In this document: one piece after another, positions 43,436 through 52,017 of the stretch
Numbering within the stretch: position 1 is the first letter of the stretch
Layout: each line of letters begins with the position of its first letter
Translations under genes and position numbers: made by a program
The notes under the pieces: generated by a model
The model's database searches: none
Seen by the model: the letters and a program-made list of their open reading frames with translations, nothing else
What the model was told of the DNA's origin: nothing
NCBI RefSeq assembly: GCF_037450285.1
Contig: NZ_JAQISN010000001.1
Span: 1,984,001-2,048,000 of the forward strand
Direction: 5' to 3'
Origin: Erwinia sp. SLM-02
GTDB taxonomy: Bacteria > Pseudomonadota > Gammaproteobacteria > Enterobacterales > Enterobacteriaceae
DNA: 64,000 nucleotides

Positions 43436-44194
43436 TTACGCTGCGGTGACCGTCACGGTATGCGTGGCGGTGTACTCACCGTCGACCGATTTAACCGTAA
43501 TGACCGCAGTACCGGCGGTGGCACCAGACGGCGCTGACACGGTAACCGTGTTGCCAGCGACTGCCGCAGTGGCCCGAGCCGGAACGGAGGATGACACTGT
43601 GAACTGCTTATTGTCAGCATCAGCCGGGTTGACCGTTACCGCGAACGTGGTGCTGGCACCAGCAGCGATGTTGCTGGTCGTCGGCAGAACAGTCACGCCG
43701 GTGACCGGGATGTCGCTGTCAGCCTCGATGATCTGGAAAGTGGTGCCATCGTTAATCTTCAGCTCAAGGCTGTAGGTCACGATTTCTTTTACACCGCCGC
43801 CATCACTGAGACCAGAAACCACCATATAACCGATGTGGTAATAATCACCCCACTGGAAGCGCATCCAGACGGTGGGCTGGCGGCGGGCGCGTACTTCGTC
43901 GACCACGTATTTGACGGCCTGCTGAATGCCGAATTCGTCAGTGCGATCGTTAACGCGTACCTCACCCTCAATCGAGTAAGTCGGGTCCAGGCTGACGATC
44001 ATGCTGGCACTGAAGCCGCCGTTATCAGCATCCGACGTCAGCGCCTCCGGGCTTAAATCCCACGTTGCGGACGTTGGCAGGCCCAGCAGTTTCCAGTCGG
44101 CCTCCCCCGGCACCTGGTCCGGGCAGCCGTACGCCAGTTCCAGCGTTTTGGCGCGGCCAATGAGCTGGCCATTGTTTGTGGAGCAGCCTTGCAT
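43436..44194 (-). CDS. Major tail protein with C-terminal Ig-like (Big_2) domain
   Basis: The 252-residue protein has an N-terminal tube domain (about residues 1-160) and a C-terminal Ig-like domain of the Big_2 type (about 165-252: VTGVTVLPTTSNIAAGASTT, TVSAPSGATAGTAVITVKSV). Lambda V has the same layout. Big_2 domains decorate the tail surface and can help attach to cell surfaces. It is flanked by terminator-like hairpins on both sides. Confidence 0.88.
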   Translation of the reverse strand: MQGCSTNNGQLIGRAKTLELAYGCPDQVPGEADWKLLGLPTSATWDLSPEALTSDADNGGFSASMIVSLDPTYSIEGEVRVNDRTDEFGIQQAVKYVVDEVRARRQPTVWMRFQWGDYYHIGYMVVSGLSDGGGVKEIVTYSLELKINDGTTFQIIEADSDIPVTGVTVLPTTSNIAAGASTTFAVTVNPADADNKQFTVSSSVPARATAAVAGNTVTVSAPSGATAGTAVITVKSVDGEYTATHTVTVTAA

Positions 44195-44212
44195 AGTTGC
44201 TTACCTCATTTC

Positions 44213-44244
44213 AGATAATAAAAAAGGCCGCTCCGGGCGACCTT
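44213..44244 (-). terminator. Terminator before the major tail gene
   Basis: On the minus strand AAGGTCGC and GCGGCCTT pair and are followed by six T. It lies between the tail terminator protein gene and the major tail gene. Confidence 0.7.
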
Positions 44245-44261
44245 GTTCGAATTAGTGGTGA

Positions 44262-44648
44262 TCACCCGCCGTACAGGCAGACGAACTGCAGACGCCACAC
44301 CATACGCCCCTCAGTAGTGAGAACCGGCGATGGTATGCCGCCCATGTTGGATATTTGGCCAATGCAGGGATTGAGCGGGTTCTGCTGCACCCAGTCGACG
44401 ATTGCCTGCACGTCGCTTTCCGACCGTGAGTAATCGCCCGGCGATGTGCCGGTGATGACGTCGACCATCACGTAATAGTCAGACGCCATATCCCGGTCGA
44501 TTGACGAGCCTCCGTTCGGGCGGACCACGATGTAACGCGCCTTTTTATCGCCGCTGTCCTGCCAGATAAGCCACTGAACCTCATACCCTGCTGTCAGCCC
44601 GGCATTCTCCAGCAAATCACTGACGCGCTGGTAGATGGGCGGATTCAC
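44262..44648 (-). CDS. Tail terminator (tail completion) protein
   Basis: The 128-residue protein lies before the major tail protein, as lambda U does. Blocks: SDLLENAGLTAGYEVQWLIW, ARYIVVRPNGGSS, YYVMVDVITG. Tail terminators form a ring that ends tube growth and joins the head. It overlaps the HK97 gp10-like gene by four bases (ATGA). Confidence 0.7.
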   Translation of the reverse strand: MNPPIYQRVSDLLENAGLTAGYEVQWLIWQDSGDKKARYIVVRPNGGSSIDRDMASDYYVMVDVITGTSPGDYSRSESDVQAIVDWVQQNPLNPCIGQISNMGGIPSPVLTTEGRMVWRLQFVCLYGG

Positions 44649-45070
44649 AGGCTCATCTCCTTCACGATGATGTCGTGCACCTTGCTACGCGCATCTTCAG
44701 CAGGTTTTTCGAGGAATTTCGGCTCGCCGGTCCGGTCCCAGATATTTCCACGCGATCCTGGCTTCTCGCCTGGCTTTACTGGACGCGGAGTTTTGGTACC
44801 GAGATGAATACCTTTCGCCTCATGAACTGCGGCAGCGTAATTAGCGGAGTACCCGATTTTCCCGATGATCCGGGTGCCTTGCGTGGTTACGTCACGAAAC
44901 TGCGAGTTCAGCAGCATGCTCGTATCGATCGGCACTTTCACCGCAGACTCAATGCCGATGTAATACAGCGCAGAGTAAATTGCGCGCACCGTCCGGCGGC
45001 CCTCGAAGCTGTCGATCATGCGGTTGATGTTGTTGCTGACCTGCTTCACGCCCTTCACTTTCACGCCCAT
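44645..45070 (-). CDS. HK97 gp10-like head-tail / tail completion protein
   Basis: The 141-residue protein has the gp10 pattern: VKGVKQVSNNINRMIDSFEG at the start and IGYSANYAAAVHEAKGIHLG in the middle (YAxxVHE motif). It acts at the head-tail joint. It lies after the 45073 gene and overlaps the tail terminator gene. Confidence 0.8.
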   Translation of the reverse strand: MGVKVKGVKQVSNNINRMIDSFEGRRTVRAIYSALYYIGIESAVKVPIDTSMLLNSQFRDVTTQGTRIIGKIGYSANYAAAVHEAKGIHLGTKTPRPVKPGEKPGSRGNIWDRTGEPKFLEKPAEDARSKVHDIIVKEMSL

Positions 45071-45072
45071 GG

Positions 45073-45420
45073 CTAAACTCCCGTCAGAATTGCCCAGTCA
45101 TCCGCCGTACGCTCGAAGGTGTCGGCGTACTGAATCGACTGCATCACTTCATCAGCGCCGGCAGCGATAGGGTCACGGTTGTCGGATTCGCCTATCAGGA
45201 TGAAGTCGCCCGTTTTTGCCTCGGCATACTCGGTCCAGATGGTGTTTTTCACCACCAGTTCGGAGCCGATATTGCCGATGCGCCTGGACAGGCCGCCCTG
45301 ATAGTCCGCCATGATGACCAGCGGCGCAGACCATCCAAGCGGCTGACCGTGCTTATCTTTACCGATCGGCTTCCAGACCGTGCATGGCGCGGTGTAGCTC
45401 CAACAGGCTAAACTGCTCAC
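45073..45420 (-). CDS. Probable head-tail joining protein
   Basis: The start GTG at 45420 is preferred: it overlaps the upstream stop codon (GTGA) and GGAG lies eight bases before it. The 115-residue product begins VSSLACWSYTAPCTVWKPIG. An ATG 10 codons upstream exists but lies inside the previous gene. The middle (VVKNTIWTEYAEAKTGDFIL) fits small connector proteins; the family is not recognised for certain. Confidence 0.6.
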   Translation of the reverse strand: MSSLACWSYTAPCTVWKPIGKDKHGQPLGWSAPLVIMADYQGGLSRRIGNIGSELVVKNTIWTEYAEAKTGDFILIGESDNRDPIAAGADEVMQSIQYADTFERTADDWAILTGV

Positions 45421-45686
45421 AGTGGATACTCCAGAAACTGGTCCGGGCAATCACAGTCATCTGTAATCGGCGTGATTTCGTGCCAGTCGATGTGCTTCAC
45501 ATTGATTTTGCGATTGCCACCGATCGGAACGAACCGGCATTCTGGCTTGCCCTGCCATAATTCCAAGTAATCTCCGTACCCATAGCCCCGCTTAATGCGC
45601 GCAGAGAATGTCTTTTGCTCACCATTAATCGTGTAGGCCATTTTTACGCACAAACCCTTGATGATCCCGCCGCTAGCGTTTGCCAT
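45417..45686 (-). CDS. Small phage structural or connector-region protein
   Basis: The 89-residue product starts at ATG 45686 (MANASGGIIKGLCVKMAYTI), preceded by GGGAGG. A 60-codon extension upstream in the same frame is the shadow of the neighbouring gene and has no start signal. The protein is strand-rich with two cysteines near the end (DDCDCPDQF). No family recognised; its place points to head completion. Confidence 0.6.
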   Translation of the reverse strand: MANASGGIIKGLCVKMAYTINGEQKTFSARIKRGYGYGDYLELWQGKPECRFVPIGGNRKINVKHIDWHEITPITDDCDCPDQFLEYPL

Positions 45687-45687
45687 C

Positions 45688-46062
45688 TCAACCTCCCACC
45701 ACATCGAAAAAACCCACACTGCTGCCAACGTCGATCGGCAGACCCGACGTGCAGCCGGTCTTATCGAGCGCAACCAGGGTATTACGCATGTTTTTGATGT
45801 CGCCGCTGTAATCGAACGACCGCGACGCGCCGGACGGGGCTGACTGCGACTTGATGCGCTGGCCAAACGCGGTTACCGCCATCAGGGTGACGGCATACAC
45901 GCGGATCAGTATCAGGTCGCAATCGTCGTAACCAGCGGCCTCCAGGCAGGCGTTGATGCCCTCGAGCTTGCACAGGTAGGCATCAATCATGAAGTCCGGG
46001 ACGGTATAACCCAGCGCAGATAACTGCTGTTTTACCTGCGCCGCCGTTATCTGCTCTGCCAT
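45688..46062 (-). CDS. Head-tail adaptor-like protein (DUF7370-like)
   Basis: The 124-residue protein begins MAEQITAAQVKQQLSALGYT and has DAYLCKLEGINACLEAAGYD and GDIKNMRNTLVALDKTGCTS, the helical pattern of gp6/gp15-like connector proteins. It lies between the capsid genes and the joining proteins. Its stop is directly before the start of the 89-residue gene. Confidence 0.65.
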   Translation of the reverse strand: MAEQITAAQVKQQLSALGYTVPDFMIDAYLCKLEGINACLEAAGYDDCDLILIRVYAVTLMAVTAFGQRIKSQSAPSGASRSFDYSGDIKNMRNTLVALDKTGCTSGLPIDVGSSVGFFDVVGG

Positions 46063-46064
46063 GG

Positions 46065-46433
46065 TTATTTCGCCTTCTTGGTTGCTTCCACCAGCGCCGC
46101 TTCAGCTGCGTCAGCGCGCTGCTTCTCGGCATCCAGAGCTTCAGCGTGGGCGGTGGCCGTGGATTCAGCGGCATCCTTCAGCCCCTGCACTTCGACCAGC
46201 GCCGCTTCGAGCTGCGTTTGCAGGGCAGATGAATCAGCAGAAACCGGAACAGACGGCGTTGCCACCTCAAAGGCCAGCTTTTCGCCTTTCTTCTCGCTGG
46301 TTTTTTCCGCCTTGCCCTGCGCAATCCACTTTTCGGCGATCGCATCGTCAACGTCATACACCACGCCAGCCTCCAGTTTCTGGAAGCTGGCACCCGCGAA
46401 CAGATTCGCAGAGAGAATTTTCACAAGTGCCAT
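46065..46433 (-). CDS. Small capsid-region protein with coiled coil
   Basis: The 122-residue protein has an N-terminal part with MALVKILSANLFAGASFQKL and a C-terminal coiled coil rich in Ala/Glu (about residues 70-120: EGVQ-like heptads, AHAEALDAEKQRADAAEAAL). It follows the major capsid gene. Possible roles are head assembly or head-tail joining. The family is not known to me. Confidence 0.6.
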   Translation of the reverse strand: MALVKILSANLFAGASFQKLEAGVVYDVDDAIAEKWIAQGKAEKTSEKKGEKLAFEVATPSVPVSADSSALQTQLEAALVEVQGLKDAAESTATAHAEALDAEKQRADAAEAALVEATKKAK

Positions 46434-46442
46434 GGTGACCTC

Positions 46443-47522
46443 TTAGTTGGAAGCGTAAATGACGGAGAACTTGCCGTTGATGTCCTGCTTGACCATCAGG
46501 CCGGCAGCGCCCCAGGTGCGCCATACGTAATCGCTGTTGTAGAACTGGCGCGGATCGGCAACGGTGCCGAACGCCTGTCCAACGATTGGTGCGATGACGC
46601 CCGCCTGCAGCGGTACAATCAGGATCTGGTTGCCGGTGAGTTTGGAGTCTTCTTTTATCGCCGAGATACCCGACAGCTTCAGCAGCTCTTCCAGCACGGT
46701 GCGGGTTTTGTTGGTGGTGTCGTAATACTGCTCGAGGTTCGACATCACTTCGGCGGACACGTACCAGGTTTGCTGGCCGTACTGGAAGTTCTGCACCTTC
46801 AGCACGTCACGCAGTGCGATGGCGGCTTTGCGCATCGCTTCCGGATCGGTACTGGTGGCAAAGTTGATGGTCAGCGTCACGTGAGCAACGCGCTCATCGC
46901 CGCGCACACCCTTCCAGGTGTAGTTGTCGAACTTGATGAAGTTGCCTTCACTATCGCGGAAACCGTCCCAGATGTAGTCAACGTACTGGCGGCGCACATC
47001 GTTCACAGAGCCGGACTGAGCATCAGACAGGGAGGAAAGCGCAGATCCTTTGTTAAATACCGGGTCGCGCCAGTTGAACTTAAAGCCGCTGTCGTGAATT
47101 GGCACCATGGTGCCGTCGAAGGTGTAGCTCTTAGCATCCAGCGCCGCGCCGATCTGACCTGACATCGAGGTATGTGCCCAGCCACGGCCGCCGGTGCGTG
47201 CGTACTCGTACACCGACTCTTCCAGACGGACAGAGCGCGACAGCGGCATCAGGTCGTTCAGCAGCGTGAACTCGGTATTGGGTTCGAACTGCGCCAGCAC
47301 CGTCTGGTCGTAAGAGCGATACAGGCGGCGGATGTCGTCGACTGCGTTGGTGGCATCAAGCGCTGGCGTATTGGCAGCGTCACCACGAATTCGAGTGCGT
47401 GCAATGAAGTCGGCAACGGCCTGCGAACTGGCGTTACGCGCGAACTGAAGTTCCTGGAACTGAGCCGTATTAACCTCGAGGTTATTGGTTTCAGTTGCCC
47501 GGCGGGTTGAGAATGCAAACAT
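46443..47522 (-). CDS. Major capsid protein
   Basis: The 359-residue protein lies after the decoration and scaffold/protease-like genes and has the size and composition of an HK97-fold capsid protein. Blocks: EVNTAQFQELQFARNASSQA, DQTVLAQFEPNTEFTLLNDL, FDNYTWKGVRGDERVAHVTL, APIVGQAFGTVADPRQFYNS. I recall phages with the same DUF1073 portal and DUF2213 neighbours carrying this capsid type (DUF2184-like). The identification rests mainly on position and size. Confidence 0.78.
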   Translation of the reverse strand: MFAFSTRRATETNNLEVNTAQFQELQFARNASSQAVADFIARTRIRGDAANTPALDATNAVDDIRRLYRSYDQTVLAQFEPNTEFTLLNDLMPLSRSVRLEESVYEYARTGGRGWAHTSMSGQIGAALDAKSYTFDGTMVPIHDSGFKFNWRDPVFNKGSALSSLSDAQSGSVNDVRRQYVDYIWDGFRDSEGNFIKFDNYTWKGVRGDERVAHVTLTINFATSTDPEAMRKAAIALRDVLKVQNFQYGQQTWYVSAEVMSNLEQYYDTTNKTRTVLEELLKLSGISAIKEDSKLTGNQILIVPLQAGVIAPIVGQAFGTVADPRQFYNSDYVWRTWGAAGLMVKQDINGKFSVIYASN

Positions 47523-47531
47523 TGTCGCTCC

Positions 47532-47975
47532 TTACTTGAACACGACGCGAACCAGATCGCCAGCTACGGCGGTCAGGTCTTTATCTTCTTCGACGTATGC
47601 GAACACGGTATCTGGCGTGTCGCCCGTGGTGGTGGCCGGCTTAATGCGCCCGCTGGCGATGGCTACCGGGTCGCCCTTACCGTAAGTGCCGGCTGCAGCA
47701 CGCAGGTTAAGAAAGACGCCTGGGGTCGGATGGAAGCCAACCACCCAGTCACCGGCGGCGATCGTGTCATCGACCGTTTTACAGCGCAGGTAGTCGTAGT
47801 TCGCCACGTAGTGGATGGCGGCGGCCTTGCCATCGGTAGCCGCGGTGAACTTACCGTTTACGAAGGTGCCAACGGTGCCAGGCAGAATATCTGCCGCCGC
47901 CGCGCCCTCGCGGTGGAGCTGCGGGTTAGCGAAGATGCCACCCGCGTGAATTACGTGCTTTCCGTCTTTAGCCAT
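47532..47975 (-). CDS. Capsid decoration / cement protein (DUF2190-like)
   Basis: The 147-residue protein resembles structural cement proteins (AADILPGTVGTFVNGKFTAA, TIAAGDWVVGFHPTPG, GTYGKGDPVAIASGRIKPAT). These bind outside the capsid and stabilise it. It lies between the DUF2213 gene and the major capsid gene, and both gaps are below ten bases. Confidence 0.75.
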   Translation of the reverse strand: MAKDGKHVIHAGGIFANPQLHREGAAAADILPGTVGTFVNGKFTAATDGKAAAIHYVANYDYLRCKTVDDTIAAGDWVVGFHPTPGVFLNLRAAAGTYGKGDPVAIASGRIKPATTTGDTPDTVFAYVEEDKDLTAVAGDLVRVVFK

Positions 47976-47978
47976 GAC

Positions 47979-49367
47979 TTACTCCGGCATTTCGCTGAAT
48001 GAATTGGTGGCGGACTGCTGGCGGTGCGCGCCGTTCAGGCCGAACGTGGACGAGCATTGCGCATACAGGCCATCGAGTGCAGCACCGTCGAGTGCGTTCA
48101 CGGCCAGATCGTTGAGGCCAAATTTATCCTTAACTGCAGCGCGCTTTTCGCCCTTTTCTTTGTCGGCGTTAACCGCCAGTCCGCTTTCGATGGTGGTCAG
48201 TTTGTCTGCAAACGGCTTGAACCATGCCGGCGCTTCGGCGTTATTGTTCGCCCGCTCGCGTTCTTCCTTCTCAGCCTTTTCGCGGGCGGCCTTTTGTTCA
48301 GGGGTTTCGGATTTGTCAGCGGCCTTTTCGGCTTGCAACTGGTTGTATGCGTCCATCAGCTCAGCGTCGGATTTGCCTTCAGTCGGCTTACCAGCGGCTT
48401 GTAGCGCGTTTACGATCAGGTCTTTCATCGGATTCTCTTCTCCGTTGGTTTTAACTTCGTACTCAGTGGGTTTGCGCACGACTTCTACAGGCTCACCGAC
48501 GAAAACAGCCTTGCCGTCATCGCCGATCAGATACTTTTGTTTGAAATAGCGGGCTGCATCGCGATAGATGAAGTTGTCGGGCCATACGCTTTCAGGCCAC
48601 AGCCAATTTTCGTCGGAGCGGCCTTCCCGCAGCTTGTCGCTGATAGCTCGCTGGATATCGTCGAATGAAAAATTAGAGGCGTTGGTGAAGAAGAACTTCG
48701 TTTTGTTCAGCAGACCTTCGCGGGTGCAGTTAGCGGAATCAGCCAGGCGCACAACCTCGATTTCTTGTTCCTCGCCATCGGCATTCACGAAAATGCCGAC
48801 GCCCTCTTCCGGCGTGCCGGCACCCGGTTCATCCAGCAGCACGGCCACGTGGTCGAACACCATGTTGGTGGCGATTTCGTTGTACTTTTTGCCTTTGGAC
48901 TCACCGTTCGCGGCGATGCCGGAATAGAGAAGCCCGGTTGAGATGTGGATCGGCTCGACGTTGGTACCGGCAGCCATCTCATCAAGACGGTTCACCAGGC
49001 GCTTACCCTTCTCGCTGCCCTCGGCGTACTGGCGATCGACGTACATGTCGCCCGACACCTTCCCGTCGTTGTGGGTCACATTCTGGAACCAGGCCCCAAC
49101 GTGGTAGTTATTCACCGCCCGGACATCGCGCGCCGAAACGTGCTTGCCGTCCACTTTCGGGTGGCCGAACGGCATCGGGTTGCGCTCGAGCGTGTTGTAG
49201 GCTTTTGCTATTTCGGCTGCCGGGTACAACTTCCGGTTCATCACGATATCGTCGACAACGGGCGTGATGCCGCGAACCACGATATGTGGCTTGCCGTCGA
49301 TAGTTTCGGTGGTGATGTTTGAAGCGGAGTTGACGACGGTCAGCACGTTAACGCGGTTGCGTTTCAT
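47979..49367 (-). CDS. DUF2213 head protein, probable protease-scaffold fusion
   Basis: The 462-residue protein has an N-terminal DUF2213 part (about residues 1-180: RGITPVVDDIVMNRKLYPAA, NPMPFGHPKVDGKHVSARDV, NYHVGAWFQNV) and a C-terminal charged coiled coil (about 335-400: QKAAREKAEKEERERANNNA). This layout, before the capsid gene, fits a maturation protease joined to a scaffold. The protease role is inferred, and no catalytic residues are assigned. Confidence 0.7.
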   Translation of the reverse strand: MKRNRVNVLTVVNSASNITTETIDGKPHIVVRGITPVVDDIVMNRKLYPAAEIAKAYNTLERNPMPFGHPKVDGKHVSARDVRAVNNYHVGAWFQNVTHNDGKVSGDMYVDRQYAEGSEKGKRLVNRLDEMAAGTNVEPIHISTGLLYSGIAANGESKGKKYNEIATNMVFDHVAVLLDEPGAGTPEEGVGIFVNADGEEQEIEVVRLADSANCTREGLLNKTKFFFTNASNFSFDDIQRAISDKLREGRSDENWLWPESVWPDNFIYRDAARYFKQKYLIGDDGKAVFVGEPVEVVRKPTEYEVKTNGEENPMKDLIVNALQAAGKPTEGKSDAELMDAYNQLQAEKAADKSETPEQKAAREKAEKEERERANNNAEAPAWFKPFADKLTTIESGLAVNADKEKGEKRAAVKDKFGLNDLAVNALDGAALDGLYAQCSSTFGLNGAHRQQSATNSFSEMPE

Positions 49368-49434
49368 GCGCTATCCTCATAGGTCGGTCACATAGATACG
49401 TTATTTATCTGCGTTGCTAATTACTGGAGTTGAA

Positions 49435-49635
49435 ATGGCTAAATATATTGTTACTTACAGCATTAACGACGATGAAAACCTTTATAACGTTGAGGTCTTG
49501 AGTGATAAGACCCTCGGTGAATACGATGATGAAGTCCAGGAGGCTATAAGGCGGGATTCCGCTCCTCACATGACCCATCAAGGGGGTGTAATAAAATTCT
49601 ATATCCGCGTGATCAGCATTAATCCTGTGGACTAA
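49435..49635 (+). CDS. Small protein of unknown function, opposite strand
   Basis: ATG at 49435 (MAKYIVTYSINDDENLYNVE), preceded by GGAG, opens 66 codons. It is acidic and soluble, with no recognised motif. It lies between two capsid genes on the opposite strand, and its stop overlaps the stop of the convergent head morphogenesis gene. This placement suggests a separately expressed cargo gene. Confidence 0.55.
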   Translation: MAKYIVTYSINDDENLYNVEVLSDKTLGEYDDEVQEAIRRDSAPHMTHQGGVIKFYIRVISINPVD

Positions 49636-50615
49636 TTAGTTATCCATTGCTGGCGTTCTTCCGCCAGCTTTACCATCAGGCCTTTATTTACCACCTTACC
49701 ATCGTCATCCACGACGCAAGGAATCTGGCTGCAATAGCATCGATAACGGTTGCCGTCGATGCTGTACCACTCTCGCACGGCTTCAGTGGTTCTGGTCTTA
49801 CCATGCCAAAAAGCATGCGTGGTGCGAGTGGTTGGTTTCAGCGCTGAAAGGTGCAGCAGCATGGTATTCAGCCCGAGCCGATCCCTTGCCCAGTCCGTTT
49901 CAAGCCACTGAGCCTCGCGCAATGCGCCAACCTGCTCGGTTTGCGCGATGTTCTTCGCACTGGACATAGAGACATTGAGGCGCTTACTGATGATGCCAGC
50001 CGTTTCCCGCGGATTGATGCCTCGCCCAATCGAATTGGAGATTACGTTTGCGAGGTCTGAGCGGGCTGCATCGCTGATGCCTTTCCATTCGCTGTAGGTC
50101 GCCACGTACGCAGCAGCGATCTGGTTCTGTAAGGCCGGACTGCTCAGCAACTGGGCCAGCGAGGTTTGCTGGGCGTACACCTGCGACTGGGCCGAAAGGT
50201 TGGTAAACGCCTGCAGCGTGCCGCGCTCATACTCAGCGCCAACGTAGCCTAGCGACCAGAGATTCTGGCTGCCGCCCTCCAGCAGCGCGTCATCCAATAT
50301 GGTCTGGACAATCTGCAGCAGGTCGGCCAGCTGCGCCGCGCTCATATCGTAGATGAACGTACCGGCGTTAACCTGGTAGAGCGTATCCGGTCCTTCGGCA
50401 TTGTTGCAGGCCATGAAGCCCTGCTGGATATTAACCGCACTTGCCACACCCGTCAGGCGTTCATCAAACAACGCCTTGAGTCTTCGCTTGATGGTCAGAT
50501 AACGCTCGTCGATATCACGGAACATTCGGCCAACCTGTCGGGCTGACTGCGTGGGGTCGGTTTTAATGCGCGGTACGATTGGCGTCCCGATCCGGGTTAT
50601 CGCTGTCGTCGTCAT
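49632..50615 (-). CDS. Head morphogenesis protein (SPP1 gp7-like)
   Basis: The 327-residue protein has the gp7/minor head pattern: helical N-terminus (RQVGRMFRDIDERYLTIKRR) and the C-terminal block VGALREAQWLETDWARDRLG with LSALKPTTRTTHAFWHGKTR and YRCYCSQIPCVVDDDG. These proteins bind the portal and are packaged in the head. The start overlaps the portal gene by about 50 bases; a later start is possible. Confidence 0.82.
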   Translation of the reverse strand: MTTTAITRIGTPIVPRIKTDPTQSARQVGRMFRDIDERYLTIKRRLKALFDERLTGVASAVNIQQGFMACNNAEGPDTLYQVNAGTFIYDMSAAQLADLLQIVQTILDDALLEGGSQNLWSLGYVGAEYERGTLQAFTNLSAQSQVYAQQTSLAQLLSSPALQNQIAAAYVATYSEWKGISDAARSDLANVISNSIGRGINPRETAGIISKRLNVSMSSAKNIAQTEQVGALREAQWLETDWARDRLGLNTMLLHLSALKPTTRTTHAFWHGKTRTTEAVREWYSIDGNRYRCYCSQIPCVVDDDGKVVNKGLMVKLAEERQQWITN

Positions 50616-52008
50616 CTGTCAGCGGATCCTTATCGGGTTTAGCGTTGGGGTTGGGCGGTTCAGGTTCTTTCAGCGGCTCCAGCTCGCCTACAGCGCGCAC
50701 CTCGTTAGCCTCAATGGCCGGGGTGCCGTAAGCCTGCTGCGTTTTCTGTGCCACGTCGGCCATCGCCTGCATATTGGCGATCTTCTCTTTCTCGCTCGGG
50801 GCAAGTAAGTCGGACCAGGCCAGTGTGACTTCGCCGGAGACGGGCCGGTCAATAGCCCCCATTGTCCAGAAACGCTCGATTACGGCTGTGATCACCGCGG
50901 ACATAAATCCCCAGCGGCGACCATTACAGCGCTTCGCCCAGTCCGTCTTGTCCTCGTTGGATGCCAGCCGGCCGGTCTGCTGGCCGAACTGAATGGTAAA
51001 CGGGCACTGGATTGAGGCGGCGAACTCGTTGGCGGTCACCGTCCACGTTGGTTCCGGATCGGCGGCAGCGACCGACAGCACCGATGGTGCGCCGGCCTGC
51101 ATGACCAGTGCCGCATCAGTACCGCGGTTCATTCTGCCAACTTTATCGTTCAGAGCATCACCAAGATCTTTAAATCCGGCCTCTTTCGCCTGATTCGATA
51201 GTGTCGCTATATCGGTATCTTTATCGAACGCGATACCCAGCTGGCGGCTGGCATTCTTCAGGAACCCTTCCGCGCTGCCACCGGATACCTTCTCCAGATC
51301 GAGCAGCTTGTTATATCCGGCGCGCAGTAGCGGCACGCCGGAAAGCATGTTCTCGTCTTCTGAACCTTCACAAAGGATGATGATGCGATCTGGGTGAACA
51401 GTGACGCCGCGCACCGGCCCATAGGTGCCATCGTCACCCACCGGCTGCTCGTTGAAGTTAAAGCTCACTGGCTGCCCGTAGTTCTCCGACATCGTGTCGG
51501 TTTCGAAGTTACCCGGTTTGACCTGCGACTCCCACGCGGGTATCAGCTTCACAATGGCCTTTTCTTTCAGCCTGCCAACCGCCACCCGGTCAACCGGCTG
51601 ATGCCACTCACGACTGTCTTTGAACTGGATCAACAGCGCAGAGTACTGGCCAATCAGGTTGCGCCGGTCAGCATCCTTGATTTTCGGCCAGTGCTTTTTC
51701 AGCAGCTTGGTTACCTGTTTTTCCCATGGAGTGGTATTGGTCGCTTCCTTCGCCTCGTCACCATCGATGATCGTTGGGTTATCCACCCAGCAGCTGTCCA
51801 GCAGCTTATGCACCGCAGCGTGTGCCACGGCGTTGCGTTCATAGGCCCGGTAATACTGCTCGAAACCGACCTGATCCGGATAACCGAACTCGTCCCACAG
51901 CTTTGTGCGTTTCGTGTTGCCGTTTACCCCGGCATACATCGATCGCAGGCGGCCGACGGTAGCAGCCAGCGCATTAACGAGAAAATTTTCTCGAGGTTGT
52001 AGATTCAC
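50563..52008 (-). CDS. Portal protein (DUF1073 / Acb1-like group)
   Basis: The 481-residue protein is of the DUF1073 portal type: RENFLVNALAATVGRLRSMY at the start, DEFGYPDQVGFEQYYRAYER, VTVHPDRIIILCEGSEDENM, and FTIQFGQQTGRLASNEDKTD near the end, with an acidic tail. Databases now name part of this family after anti-CBASS Acb1, because of similarity in one domain; nothing here shows that activity. The portal is the DNA channel of the head. It follows the large terminase gene by nine bases. Confidence 0.82.
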   Translation of the reverse strand: MNLQPRENFLVNALAATVGRLRSMYAGVNGNTKRTKLWDEFGYPDQVGFEQYYRAYERNAVAHAAVHKLLDSCWVDNPTIIDGDEAKEATNTTPWEKQVTKLLKKHWPKIKDADRRNLIGQYSALLIQFKDSREWHQPVDRVAVGRLKEKAIVKLIPAWESQVKPGNFETDTMSENYGQPVSFNFNEQPVGDDGTYGPVRGVTVHPDRIIILCEGSEDENMLSGVPLLRAGYNKLLDLEKVSGGSAEGFLKNASRQLGIAFDKDTDIATLSNQAKEAGFKDLGDALNDKVGRMNRGTDAALVMQAGAPSVLSVAAADPEPTWTVTANEFAASIQCPFTIQFGQQTGRLASNEDKTDWAKRCNGRRWGFMSAVITAVIERFWTMGAIDRPVSGEVTLAWSDLLAPSEKEKIANMQAMADVAQKTQQAYGTPAIEANEVRAVGELEPLKEPEPPNPNAKPDKDPLTDDDDSDNPDRDANRTAH

Positions 52009-52017
52009 TGGTGCTCC

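Noticed and set aside
50563..52008. Anti-CBASS activity of the portal protein
   Set aside because: The name Acb1 is attached to this family in databases by domain similarity. Place, length and neighbours show a portal; nothing in the sequence read here shows cyclic-nucleotide cleavage.
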